A DNA stretch of 62,617 bases from Bacteroidales bacterium 52_46 (lineage in GTDB: Bacteria > Bacteroidota > Bacteroidia > Bacteroidales > Muribaculaceae). A program made the translations under genes and the position numbers. The notes below the pieces were generated by a model. That model searched no databases and had not been told where the DNA came from. It saw only the letters and a program-made list of their open reading frames with translations. This document shows, in pieces, positions 53,789 through 62,557 of the stretch (positions are counted from its first letter, which is position 1; each line of letters starts with the position of its first letter). The stretch is taken from positions 184,779-247,395 of the forward strand of contig MNQK01000035.1 in assembly GCA_001915385.1 (NCBI GenBank), in the 5' to 3' direction.

Positions 53789-54862
53789 TTAGTGGGTTGC
53801 TGCAAACGACTGAACGATAGAGAAACCGATTTCGTCGATTGCGTAAGTCAGGTTGTCGATTTTGTTGGTGTAGAAGTTGTAAGAGATTACAGCGAATGCA
53901 CCGGTTGCGATACCGAAGGCGGTGTTGATAAGTGCCTCAGAGATACCGGTAGAAAGTTCGGTAGAGTCAGGAGCGCCTGATGCAGAAAGTGCCTGGAATG
54001 ATTTGATCATACCGATCACAGTACCGAGAAGACCGACGAGAGTACCGAGAGTGGTGAGGGTAGCCACGATGGGGAGGTTCTGCTGGAGTGAGGGCATCTC
54101 GACTGCCATAGCCTCTTCGACTTCTTTCTGGAGGGTAGTGATTTTCTGCTCTTTGGTGAGAACTGTGTTGGCGTCCATCTCTTTGTAACGGTTGAGGGCT
54201 GCGGATACTACGGCTGCAACCGAACCTTTCTGCTTCTTGCAGAGAGCCTGAGCGCCGTCAATGTCGTTGCGTGCGAGGCATTTCTTGACATCGCTGACGA
54301 ATTTAGAGATTGAACCGGTACCTTTGGCGCTCTTGAGGGCGATGGCACGCTCTACAGAGAGTACGATAACGGTGAGAAGAAGTGTCTGGAGCACAGGCAC
54401 GATGATACCACCTTTGTATACGGTACCGATAAGGTCTTCTGGGTGAGCGGCTTTTGCTACATATTCGGGTGCGAAAGCCATCGAACCGCTGTAGTATGCG
54501 GGTTTGAGTTCACCTTCAAGAGCCTCGTCGCCGAGTTCTTTAGCTTCGTCTTTGGAATATTTTGCTGCTTTGGCAGTGTCGGCGGTAACGCCACCGTCAG
54601 TGGTTTCCCAAAGGGGAGCACCGAGAGCTACATTCTTGCCATAAGTCTGGTTGGCAATATCTTCGGCCTGAACCTGAAGCTGGGTTTTGGTGAAGTGGCC
54701 TGAACCACCGAATACGAATAAGAACAAGCAAACTGCTACTACGAAGCAGGCGATGATGGCCAAGAATGCGTTCTTGATACCACGTACTTTGCTTTTTTGC
54801 GCTTGACCTTTAGCCTTGTCAGCGGGACGCGGCTGGGGAGAATTGGGCTTTTGAGCTTCCAT
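53789..54862 (-). CDS. exbB: ExbB/TolQ-family proton channel
   Basis: 357 residues, longer than E. coli ExbB (244). First membrane helix at about 32-52, a periplasmic segment of ~90 residues, then the conserved MotA/TolQ/ExbB core: helix 'GIIVPVLQTLLLTVIVLSVE', cytoplasmic domain, and the last two helices 'LPIVATLTTLGTLVGLLGTV' and 'ALINTAFGIATGAFAVISYN'. It forms the pentamer around the ExbD dimer. First gene of the operon, with a consensus promoter placed about 265 bases upstream. Confidence 0.92.
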   Translation of the reverse strand: MEAQKPNSPQPRPADKAKGQAQKSKVRGIKNAFLAIIACFVVAVCLFLFVFGGSGHFTKTQLQVQAEDIANQTYGKNVALGAPLWETTDGGVTADTAKAAKYSKDEAKELGDEALEGELKPAYYSGSMAFAPEYVAKAAHPEDLIGTVYKGGIIVPVLQTLLLTVIVLSVERAIALKSAKGTGSISKFVSDVKKCLARNDIDGAQALCKKQKGSVAAVVSAALNRYKEMDANTVLTKEQKITTLQKEVEEAMAVEMPSLQQNLPIVATLTTLGTLVGLLGTVIGMIKSFQALSASGAPDSTELSTGISEALINTAFGIATGAFAVISYNFYTNKIDNLTYAIDEIGFSIVQSFAATH

Positions 54863-55131
54863 AAAAGATAAATACTTAAATTAATGGTTAATTAATAATG
54901 ATTGTTTTAGAATTTTTTCAAAATTTGTTCCTTAATCAGTTATCAGGCAAGTAAAAGTCAAAGCTATTTTTCAGGCTTAAGTCCCGTTTCATGGCTTAGT
55001 ATCATTGCAATGCCGCGTCGGTGGCGCGTAAGGAAATGCCGATTAATATATAGCATGTTTTATGGTTTACCTGGAAGTCTTTTTTGCCGTTTTGCCGGCT
55101 TTGTGATGCCGGTATGCGTGACTTCTAACTG
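54863..55131 (-). promoter_or_regulatory. Long 5' leader of exbB
   Basis: About 265 bases between the predicted start site and the exbB ATG, with no open frame I believe. It contains a possible GCCGGC-centred hairpin near 55085-55112. It could hold a regulatory structure. Confidence 0.35.
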
Positions 55132-55162
55132 CAAATGTATCCTTTATTTTTTAACTATCAAA
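55132..55162 (-). promoter_or_regulatory. Consensus promoter of the exbB operon
   Basis: On the minus strand TTTG (55159-55162), a 19-base spacer, then TACATTTG (55132-55139): a full Bacteroidetes consensus. Confidence 0.7.
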
Positions 55163-55399
55163 ATTTTTAAGCCTCAAATTCTTCTATTTTGGCATATTTT
55201 GTCATGATGAAACGTTTTTTAAGTTGTTGTCGGTTTATTGTTTTCGTTATCTATTAATTATGGTCAAAATCGCTGTCTGTTTTGGGGTTGTAAATGTTGC
55301 CCGACCCTCAAATTTTGACCCCTTTGGGCACCCTCCCGGATTTTATTAAATATTTGTTAAAAATAAAAATACGGGGCGTTGCAAAAATCCAAAAAGTAG

Positions 55400-55720
55400 G
55401 GACGCACGGTCTGTGCTGCTTACTCAAGGAACAAGTTCGTCAACGGAGAGCCGTAGGCTCGGAGGTGTCACTATCCCCGTCCGACGCGTTAGCGGAGGGC
55501 GGGGTAAAAGGGAATATGATGTGCGAGCCCACGGAGAGGGCGAGTGTGTGATGGCTTCAGATGTCGTATTCAACACATTCGCCCGTTCCACGGGCTCACT
55601 TTATGAAAGGTCGCGGTTGCCCCGCCCTCCGCTACGCGTCGGACGGGGATAGTGACACCTCCGAGCCTTCGGCTCTCAGCTATTTGAACCGCATTGCACG
55701 GTCTGTGCGTCCGGAAAACG
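55400..55720. repeat. Large nested inverted repeat, non-coding
   Basis: Part of the 1.2-kb gene-free gap 54863-56079. Outer arms 55446-55504 and 55620-55677 pair along nearly all of their ~58 bases (both contain the GGAGGTGTCACTATCCCCGT core in opposite sense). Inside, GAGCCCACGG and its counterpart CGGGCTC form a second stem. GCACGGTCTGTGC strings flank it on both sides. Short open frames here are by-products of the palindrome. Confidence 0.75.
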
Positions 55721-55837
55721 AGCATTGATTATCGGAAAATTATCGAAAGGTGTTGCAAAACTGAAGTGGACAGTTGCATGGTGTAGTTCTGCTACTCGGA
55801 GCAGCCGGCGGCGAAGGGCGGTTGCCGGCTGTATGGC

Positions 55838-55857
55838 GGCTGCACCGAGGTGCAGCC
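55838..55857. repeat. GGCTGCACC palindrome
   Basis: GGCTGCACCGAGGTGCAGCC, a 9-bp stem with a 2-base loop, followed by CTACAAG; same family as 33486-33535 and 62437-62456. Confidence 0.6.
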
Positions 55858-55992
55858 CTACAAGATGGCGTGTCTAATTCCCAATATATTAGAAGTCCTG
55901 TAACACCCTCTAATCGTTCAATTGGTTACCTAATATTTTAGATTTTTTTGAAAAAAAACAGCAATAATATAAAATCTCTAAATTAAAAGAAG

Positions 55993-56000
55993 TAAATTTG
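55993..56000 (+). promoter_or_regulatory. -7 box (TAAATTTG) for nqrABCDEF
   Basis: TAnnTTTG match 80 bases upstream of the nqrA ATG. Confidence 0.5.
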
Positions 56001-56079
56001 CAGAAATTTTGGCGTAACCGCGCCTGCCATGATTAATATCCATACGAATAATTATAATATCTGTTATATATTTTTATAT

Positions 56080-57426
56080 ATGAGCCGGAAACTAACAATA
56101 CGTAAAGGGCTTGATATCAAGATGGCCGGAGGTCTGACCGACCTTAAGCCGGCCGATGCGCCGAAATCGTCGTCATACGCCGTCATTCCCGATGATTTCA
56201 ACGGGTTTGTACCCAAGCCAGCCGTAAAAGAGGGCGACAAGGTCAGAGCCGGTGACCCTTTGCTTTTCGACAAACGCGACAGCGAACTGAAACTTGTGTC
56301 GCCTGTAGCCGGGACTGTGTCGGCTATAGTCCGCGGCGAGAGGCGGAAGATACTCCGTGTGGTCGTAACGCCCGACGACGGCGCTGCTGCCGGAATGAAT
56401 GCCGCATTCGATACTTCGGTAAAAGATGCCGACGCTGCCCGCAAGCTGCTGAAAAACTCGGGACTGTGGGCTATGATGCGCCAGCGTCCCTATGATATAG
56501 TGCCCGGTCCGGAATCTGCCCCGCGCGATATTTTCGTCACTGCGATTGATTCCGCCCCGCTTGCAGCCTCGCCGGCTGCCTATTATGGCGATACCGGTAC
56601 GCTTGAGGCCGCCGTCGCACTTCTTGCAAAAACAACTCCCGGCAAAATATACATAGGGCGCCGTGCCGACGGTGGCGTTGCCGACATAAAGGGTGCCGAG
56701 ATGGTTGATATTGACGGGCCGCACCCGTCGGGCAACGTCGGAGTGCTGATTGCCAATATCGCTCCCGTCAACAAGGGAGAGGCGGTGTGGACGCTCGATC
56801 TTGCCACGCTGTGGCGCATGGGGCGCCTGATGGTGACAGGCTCGGTCGATTTCACCGATTATGTGGCGCTGACCGGCTCGGAGGTTGTGAATCCAATGGT
56901 ACTCAAGACCGTCATCGGCGCTACAATCGCGTCGCTTACCGACGGACGTCTTGCTCCCGCCGTGCATCATCAGCGCATCATCTCCGGCAATGTGCTTACC
57001 GGAGTGACTGTAGCAGCCGACGGCTATATGCATTATCCCTACCGGCAGATTACCGTAATACCCGAAGGCGACGATGTCGACGAATTCATGGGGTGGGCGT
57101 CGCTGTCGCCGCGCAAGATGAGCGAGAGCCGCACGTTCCCGGGCAAATTCTTCGGCAAACTGTTCCGTCCCGACGCGCGTCTGCTCGGCGGACGCCGTGC
57201 GTTCATCATGTCGGGCGAATACGACCGCTACATGCCTATGGACATCATGCCGGAATACCTGCTCAAAGCCATCATAGGCCGCGATATCGAGAAGATGGAG
57301 AAACTCGGCATATATGAAGTGGCTCCCGAGGATTTCGCTCTTGGCGAATATGCCGACACATCGAAGATTGAGGCACAGAAGATAGTGCGCGAAGGTCTTG
57401 ACTATCTCCGCAAGGAGCTTGAATAG
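56080..57426 (+). CDS. nqrA: Na+-translocating NADH:quinone reductase subunit A
   Basis: 448 residues from ATG 56080 ('MSRKLTIRKGLDIKMAGG'), which fits the family's 'I.KGLD' beginning; an upstream ATG at 56029 only adds an AT-rich, unmatched tail. Peripheral cytoplasmic subunit that helps bind quinone; contains a barrel-sandwich part near 45-90 ('VKEGDKVRAGDPLLFDK'). First gene of a six-gene operon. Confidence 0.93.
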   Translation: MSRKLTIRKGLDIKMAGGLTDLKPADAPKSSSYAVIPDDFNGFVPKPAVKEGDKVRAGDPLLFDKRDSELKLVSPVAGTVSAIVRGERRKILRVVVTPDDGAAAGMNAAFDTSVKDADAARKLLKNSGLWAMMRQRPYDIVPGPESAPRDIFVTAIDSAPLAASPAAYYGDTGTLEAAVALLAKTTPGKIYIGRRADGGVADIKGAEMVDIDGPHPSGNVGVLIANIAPVNKGEAVWTLDLATLWRMGRLMVTGSVDFTDYVALTGSEVVNPMVLKTVIGATIASLTDGRLAPAVHHQRIISGNVLTGVTVAADGYMHYPYRQITVIPEGDDVDEFMGWASLSPRKMSESRTFPGKFFGKLFRPDARLLGGRRAFIMSGEYDRYMPMDIMPEYLLKAIIGRDIEKMEKLGIYEVAPEDFALGEYADTSKIEAQKIVREGLDYLRKELE

Positions 57427-57482
57427 ACTTCGTGGCTGTCAACCTTAAATGAATTTAACAAGCTAACGCTATAACAGTATAA

Positions 57483-58709
57483 ATGAAAGCATTAAGAAAA
57501 ATGCTTGACAAGGTCAAGCCACATTTTCAAGAGGGGGGGCGGCTGCATGCGTTCCACTCGGTGTATGATGGCTTTGAGACTTTCCTGTTCACCCCGAAAT
57601 CGACTTCGACCTCAGGGGCGCATATTCATGACAGTATGGACTCAAAGCGCACCATGATAATTGTAGTGATGGCTCTGGTGCCCTGTCTGCTGTTCGGCAT
57701 GTACAATGCCGGTTATCAGCACTGGGTCGCTATCGGAGCTGTTGAGAAACCATTCCTGTCGCTGATGCTCTACGGCTTCCTCAGCGTGCTGCCGAAACTG
57801 GTGGTGGCGTATGTGGTGGGCCTCGGCATCGAATTTGCCGTGGCACAGTGGCGCAGGGAGGAGATACAGGAAGGATTCCTCGTCACGGGTATACTGATAC
57901 CGTTAATCTGTCCTGTCGACACTCCGCTGTGGATGATTGCCGTGGCTACCGCCTTCTCGGTGATATTCGTCAAGGAGGTGTTCGGCGGTACGGGATATAA
58001 TATTTTCAACGTGGCGCTTGTGACGCGTGCGTTCCTATTCTTCGCCTATCCGGCGCAGATGAGCGGCGACAAGGTGTTTGTCGGGACCGACGCTATCGCC
58101 GGTCTCGGCGAGGGCACGGTGGTCGACTCGTTCACCGGCGCGACGCCTCTCGGTCAGGTGGCCCTTCAGGCCGGAGAGGAAACAGTCAAAATAACATCGA
58201 CCGTTGGCACCGACCCGGTGTCGACCTCCGATATGTTCCTCGGACTCATACCGGGCTCGTTCGGTGAGACCTCTACGCTGTGCATCCTCATTGGCGCGGC
58301 CATACTGCTCTTTGCTGGCATCGCGTCGTGGCGCATAATAGTGTCGGTATTTGCCGGCGGCGCCGTGATGTCGCTCATAGCCAATGCATTCAGCTCGCCG
58401 CTTTATCCGGCATCGATGCTTTCGGTAGCCGATCAGCTCTGTCTCGGCGGCTTCGCTTTCGCCGCGGTGTTCATGGCCACCGACCCTGTGACGGCGTGCC
58501 GCACCAATACGGGCAAATACATCTACGGATTCCTCATAGGGGCAATCGCCATCATCATACGTGTTTACAATAATGGATATCCCGAAGGCGCCATGCTTGC
58601 CGTGCTGCTGATGAACGCATTCGCTCCGCTCATCGACTGGTGTGTGGTACAAAGCAACGTGCGTCGCCGCGAACGACGTCTGAAGTTAAAAATGACCGAC
58701 AATGAATAA
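57483..58709 (+). CDS. nqrB: Na+-NQR subunit B
   Basis: 408 residues. About ten membrane helices; N-terminal cytoplasmic segment binds quinone with NqrA. The covalent FMN site is the threonine in 'VDSFTGATPLGQ' (family motif S/T-G-A-T). Riboflavin is also bound by this subunit in characterised enzymes. Main sodium-pumping subunit. Overlaps nqrC by 8 bases. Confidence 0.94.
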   Translation: MKALRKMLDKVKPHFQEGGRLHAFHSVYDGFETFLFTPKSTSTSGAHIHDSMDSKRTMIIVVMALVPCLLFGMYNAGYQHWVAIGAVEKPFLSLMLYGFLSVLPKLVVAYVVGLGIEFAVAQWRREEIQEGFLVTGILIPLICPVDTPLWMIAVATAFSVIFVKEVFGGTGYNIFNVALVTRAFLFFAYPAQMSGDKVFVGTDAIAGLGEGTVVDSFTGATPLGQVALQAGEETVKITSTVGTDPVSTSDMFLGLIPGSFGETSTLCILIGAAILLFAGIASWRIIVSVFAGGAVMSLIANAFSSPLYPASMLSVADQLCLGGFAFAAVFMATDPVTACRTNTGKYIYGFLIGAIAIIIRVYNNGYPEGAMLAVLLMNAFAPLIDWCVVQSNVRRRERRLKLKMTDNE

Positions 58710-59421
58710 GCAAAGCAATACATATACCGTCATCTACATCATCGTACTGGTGGTGGTAGTGGGTGCGGCCCTGGCGTTTACCTCGATGTCGCTGCGCGAC
58801 CGTCAGATAGCCAACGCCAATGCCGACAAGATGAGACAGATACTTGAATCGGTGCGTCTCCCCATCGACAACAAGAATATCGACAAGCAGTTTGCCGAGC
58901 ACATCACGGCCATGCTCGTGGTCGACACCGAAGGCAATGTGATTAAGGAAGGGGGACCCAACGATATGGACATATTCAATATCGACGTGGCCGCGCAGGC
59001 CAAGGAGGATGCCGCCAAACGTCAGCTCCCCGTCTACGTATGCCGTCTCGACGACGGGCAGACGAAATATATCCTGCCGATGTCGGGCAGCGGCCTGTGG
59101 GGTGCGATATGGGGATATGTGTCGCTTGACAGCGACGGTTCGACCGTATACGGCGCATATTTCTCGCACGCATCCGAGACTCCGGGTCTCGGAGCCGAGA
59201 TTTCGAGCGAGAAGTTTCAGAAAGAGTTCATCGGAAAGCAGTTCTTCAAGGACGGCCGCTTCACGCCGATAACCGTAGTCAAGGCCGGACAGCATCCCGC
59301 CGACGGCAGCGACTATGTCGACGGCATATCGGGCGGCACAATCACGAGCAAAGGCGTAGGTGCCATGCTCGACAACTGCCTGCGCCCCTACGACGCTTAT
59401 CTGAAGAGCCTCAACAAATAA
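58702..59421 (+). CDS. nqrC: Na+-NQR subunit C
   Basis: 239 residues. One N-terminal membrane helix (about 9-28) and a periplasmic FMN-binding domain. The flavinylation site is the threonine in 'VDGISGGTITSKGV'; this needs the ApbE flavin transferase, whose gene is not in the window. Takes electrons from the NqrD/E iron site to NqrB. Confidence 0.94.
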   Translation: MNKQSNTYTVIYIIVLVVVVGAALAFTSMSLRDRQIANANADKMRQILESVRLPIDNKNIDKQFAEHITAMLVVDTEGNVIKEGGPNDMDIFNIDVAAQAKEDAAKRQLPVYVCRLDDGQTKYILPMSGSGLWGAIWGYVSLDSDGSTVYGAYFSHASETPGLGAEISSEKFQKEFIGKQFFKDGRFTPITVVKAGQHPADGSDYVDGISGGTITSKGVGAMLDNCLRPYDAYLKSLNK

Positions 59422-59438
59422 GATAAAAATATTAAGCT

Positions 59439-60062
59439 ATGGCTGAAAAGATAAAAAACAAGACGGTATTTTTCAATCCGTTCTCCAAGGACAATCCTGT
59501 CGTGGTGCAGATACTCGGTATCTGTTCGGTGCTCGCTGTCACGGCGAAGCTCGAGCCCGCGATAGTGATGGGTATGTCGGTGATTGCGGTGCTCGCTTTC
59601 TCCAATGTCATCATATCGCTGATACGCAATACTATCCCGACCAACATACGTATCATCGTACAGCTTGTGGTGGTGGCCGGTCTGGTCATCATCGTCAACC
59701 AGCTGCTGCTGGCGTTCGCCTACGATGTGGCGGTGCAGTTGTCGGTGTTCATAGGCCTTATTATCACGAACTGTATATTGATGGGGCGCCTCGAGGCGTT
59801 CGCCATGGCCAACAGTCCGTGGCCGTCGTTTCTCGACGGGGTGGGCAACGGCATCGGCTATACCGTCATACTTGTAATCGTGGCGTTTTTCCGCGAGTTG
59901 CTCGGCTCGGGCACGCTGCTCGGCATGCAGGTGGTGCCGAAGTCGTTCTACGCCGCCGGTTATGCCAACAACGGCCTGATGATACTCCCGCCTATGGCGC
60001 TTATCATCGTGGGCTGCATCATCTGGGTACACCGTTCAATCAATAAAGATATTCAGGAATAA
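59439..60062 (+). CDS. nqrD: Na+-NQR subunit D
   Basis: 207 residues, six membrane helices of the RnfE/NqrD fold. 'LGICSVLAVTAKLE' and 'GLIITNCILMGRLEAFA' each carry the half-helix cysteine that, with NqrE, holds the 2Fe-2S centre inside the membrane. 17 bases after nqrC. Confidence 0.94.
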   Translation: MAEKIKNKTVFFNPFSKDNPVVVQILGICSVLAVTAKLEPAIVMGMSVIAVLAFSNVIISLIRNTIPTNIRIIVQLVVVAGLVIIVNQLLLAFAYDVAVQLSVFIGLIITNCILMGRLEAFAMANSPWPSFLDGVGNGIGYTVILVIVAFFRELLGSGTLLGMQVVPKSFYAAGYANNGLMILPPMALIIVGCIIWVHRSINKDIQE

Positions 60063-60076
60063 AACTACAGACGACA

Positions 60077-60694
60077 ATGGAAAATTTCAATATCTTTATA
60101 CGTTCGATTTTCGTCGACAACATGATATTCGCCTACTTCCTGGGCATGTGCTCCTTTCTGGCGGTATCCAAAAATGTAAAAACGGCATTCGGCCTCGGGG
60201 TGGCTGTGACATTCATGCTTGCAATCACGCTGCCTATCAACTATCTGCTCAACACGTATGTGCTCAAAGCCGGCGCGCTGGCATGGCTCGGACCCGACTA
60301 TGCCGGAGCCGACCTCAGCTTCCTGTCGCTCATCATGTTTATCGCGGTAATAGCCTCGATGACCCAGCTCGTGGAGATGGTGGTGGAGAAATACAGCCCC
60401 GCGCTCTACGCCCAGCTCGGTATATTCCTGCCGCTTATCGCCGTCAACTGTGCCATACTCGGCGGCTCGCTCTTCATGCAGCAGCGCGATTTCCCCAATG
60501 TGGGCACTGCGATATGCGCAGGCGGTGGATGGGGCCTCGGCTGGCTTCTCGCCATCGTGGCGATAGCTGCAATCCGCGAGCGTCTTGCCACATATTCCAA
60601 CATACCGCGTCCGCTGCGCGGCGTAGGCATCACTTTCATCCTCACCGGACTCATGGGCATAGCCTTCATGAGCTTCCTCGGTATTAAAATCTGA
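60077..60694 (+). CDS. nqrE: Na+-NQR subunit E
   Basis: 205 residues, six helices, inverted-topology partner of NqrD. Cysteine half-helices in 'YFLGMCSFLAVSKNV' and 'LPLIAVNCAILGGSLFM'. 14 bases after nqrD. Confidence 0.94.
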   Translation: MENFNIFIRSIFVDNMIFAYFLGMCSFLAVSKNVKTAFGLGVAVTFMLAITLPINYLLNTYVLKAGALAWLGPDYAGADLSFLSLIMFIAVIASMTQLVEMVVEKYSPALYAQLGIFLPLIAVNCAILGGSLFMQQRDFPNVGTAICAGGGWGLGWLLAIVAIAAIRERLATYSNIPRPLRGVGITFILTGLMGIAFMSFLGIKI

Positions 60695-60709
60695 TAAGCA
60701 ACTGTCGCT

Positions 60710-62002
60710 ATGTTACTACTCGAACAATCAGCTATGATGTCGACATTGATAGCCACTGTCGGCATCTTTCTGGGGATAACGCTCCTGCTCGTTATCATCT
60801 TGCTTGTGGCTAAGAAATACCTTGTAAAGAGCGGTGATGTCAACATCAACATCAATGACACCGACAATGTCAAAGTGCCGGCCGGAAAGTCGCTGCTTTC
60901 CACTCTCGCCGACCAGAATATATTCCTCTCGTCGGCCTGCGGCGGCAAGGGCAGTTGCGGTCAGTGCCGCGTGCGTGTGCCCGAAGGGGGCGGCCAGATA
61001 CTGCCCACGGAGGCCGTGCATTTCTCACGCAAGGAGATGAAGGACGACTGGCGCCTTGCCTGTCAGGTTAAGGTCAAGGAGGATATGAAGATACTTGTTC
61101 CCGCTTCGGCTCTCGATGTCAAGGAGTGGGAGTGCGAGGTCATCTCCAACAAGAATGTCGCTACGTTCATCAAGGAATTTATCGTGGCTCTTCCTCCGGG
61201 CGAGCACATGAACTTCATCCCCGGCTCGTACGCACAGATCAAGATACCGCCCTACTCGATGGACTACGACAAGGATATCGACAAGAGCCTCATCGGCGAG
61301 GAATATCTCCCGGCATGGGAAAAATTCGGTCTGTTCGGCCTCAAGTGCGTGAATACGGAGACTACCGTACGTGCCTATTCGATGGCCAACTACCCCGCCG
61401 AGGGCGACCGCATAATGCTGACGGTACGTATCGCCACGCCTCCGTTCAAGCCGAAGCCCGAGGTCGGCTTCCAGGATGTGATGCCCGGTATCGCTTCAAG
61501 CTATATATTCACGCTGAAACCGGGCGACAAAGTAATCATGTCGGGTCCCTACGGCGATTTCCATCCCATATTTGACTCGAAGGCCGAAATGATGTGGATA
61601 GGCGGTGGCGCCGGCATGGCTCCGCTGCGCGCCCAGATTATGCACATGACAAAGACGCTGCACACCACCGACCGCGTCATGAACTATTTCTACGGCGCCC
61701 GCGCGCTCAACGAAGTGTTCTATCTCAATGATTTCCTGCAGCTCGAGAAGGACTTCCCCAACTTCAAGTTCCATCTCGCTCTTGACCGTCCCGACCCTGC
61801 GGCCGATGCGGCCGGCGTGAAATACACACCCGGATTCGTGCATCAGGTAATCTACGACACTTATCTTAAGAATCATCCGAACCCCGAGGATATAGAGTAC
61901 TATATGTGCGGTCCCGGTCCGATGAGCGCCGCCGTCAACAAGATGCTCGACTCTCTCGGCGTCGACCCCGAAAGCATCCACTATGATAACTTTGGCGGCT
62001 GA
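60710..62002 (+). CDS. nqrF: Na+-NQR subunit F (NADH dehydrogenase)
   Basis: 430 residues. One N-terminal membrane helix (about 12-36), a 2Fe-2S ferredoxin domain with 'SACGGKGSCGQCRVRV' and a later 'LACQV' cysteine, then FAD- and NADH-binding domains ('VRAYSMANYP', 'WIGGGAGMAPLRAQI', 'YYMCGPGPM'). It oxidises NADH and feeds electrons into the complex. Last gene of the operon; a terminator follows. Confidence 0.95.
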   Translation: MLLLEQSAMMSTLIATVGIFLGITLLLVIILLVAKKYLVKSGDVNININDTDNVKVPAGKSLLSTLADQNIFLSSACGGKGSCGQCRVRVPEGGGQILPTEAVHFSRKEMKDDWRLACQVKVKEDMKILVPASALDVKEWECEVISNKNVATFIKEFIVALPPGEHMNFIPGSYAQIKIPPYSMDYDKDIDKSLIGEEYLPAWEKFGLFGLKCVNTETTVRAYSMANYPAEGDRIMLTVRIATPPFKPKPEVGFQDVMPGIASSYIFTLKPGDKVIMSGPYGDFHPIFDSKAEMMWIGGGAGMAPLRAQIMHMTKTLHTTDRVMNYFYGARALNEVFYLNDFLQLEKDFPNFKFHLALDRPDPAADAAGVKYTPGFVHQVIYDTYLKNHPNPEDIEYYMCGPGPMSAAVNKMLDSLGVDPESIHYDNFGG

Positions 62003-62034
62003 TAGTCTCTAAAACAATAACACAAATATATCCG

Positions 62035-62077
62035 GAAGCACGGGAGATGAAGCGAATCTCCTGTGCTTCTGTGTTTT
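62035..62077 (+). terminator. Terminator of the nqr operon
   Basis: Arms 62035-62048 and 62056-62069 pair over 13 of 14 bases with a 7-base loop, followed by TGTGTTTT. Confidence 0.7.
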
Positions 62078-62267
62078 ATGGTTGTTGTGAATAAATGTTA
62101 ACAGGGCTTATGCTTCGGTATAAACAGATACAAGGATTATTAATTCTATTTGGTAGCAAAATGTTATAATTTTCACTTTGAGCTGACTTAAATATAGTCA
62201 AATGCATCTTATTTGAGCAAGGTGCCAATAAAAGATGTTAAAATGACGCATTTTTATTGTGAAAACT

Positions 62268-62298
62268 ATTGACAGTCCATGAAAAAGCATTACCTTTG
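62268..62298 (+). promoter_or_regulatory. Consensus-like promoter near the right edge
   Basis: ATTG (62268-62271), 19-base spacer, TACCTTTG (62291-62298). Start expected near 62303. No gene begins in the remaining window. Confidence 0.6.
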
Positions 62299-62302
62299 CA
62301 AT

Positions 62303-62372
62303 GTGTTTTTCATGGTATTAGATTTAAGGTTAACTAAGATTGATTGTCGCGATGACAATCATTTCTTTTTTT
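62303..62372 (+). ncRNA. Candidate small RNA or attenuator leader
   Basis: From the expected start of the promoter at 62268-62298 to a terminator-like hairpin: TGATTGTC (62341-62348) pairs perfectly with GACAATCA (62354-62361) and is followed by TTTCTTTTTTT. The product would be about 70 bases and includes the string GGTATTAGATTTAAGGTTAA. No open frame of note. It could be a free RNA or the attenuated leader of a gene to the right. Confidence 0.45.
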
Positions 62373-62436
62373 ATACCTATCTGATTTCCTAAAATAAAGA
62401 TAATACAAAACTGATGTCGGCGACTGCATGATGTAG

Positions 62437-62557
62437 GGCTGCACCACGGTGCAGCCTAATGCTGTTTACTTAAGCTGGGCTGATAGGGGCGGGGGCGTCT
62501 CGCCCCCGTGGTATTATCTTACACACTGAAAGTTACCACGGGGGCGAGACGCCCCCG
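62437..62557. repeat. Two intergenic palindromes at the right edge
   Basis: GGCTGCACCACGGTGCAGCC at 62437-62456, then a longer inverted repeat with perfect 24-bp arms 62490-62513 and 62534-62557 (each containing CGGGGGCGTCTCGCCCCC in one sense). Apart from these and the terminator, promoter and RNA listed, the 62003-62617 gap shows nothing coding. Confidence 0.7.

Noticed and set aside
55294..55652. Short open frames in the exbB-nqrA gap
   Set aside because: They run through the large inverted repeat and have no signal or domain.
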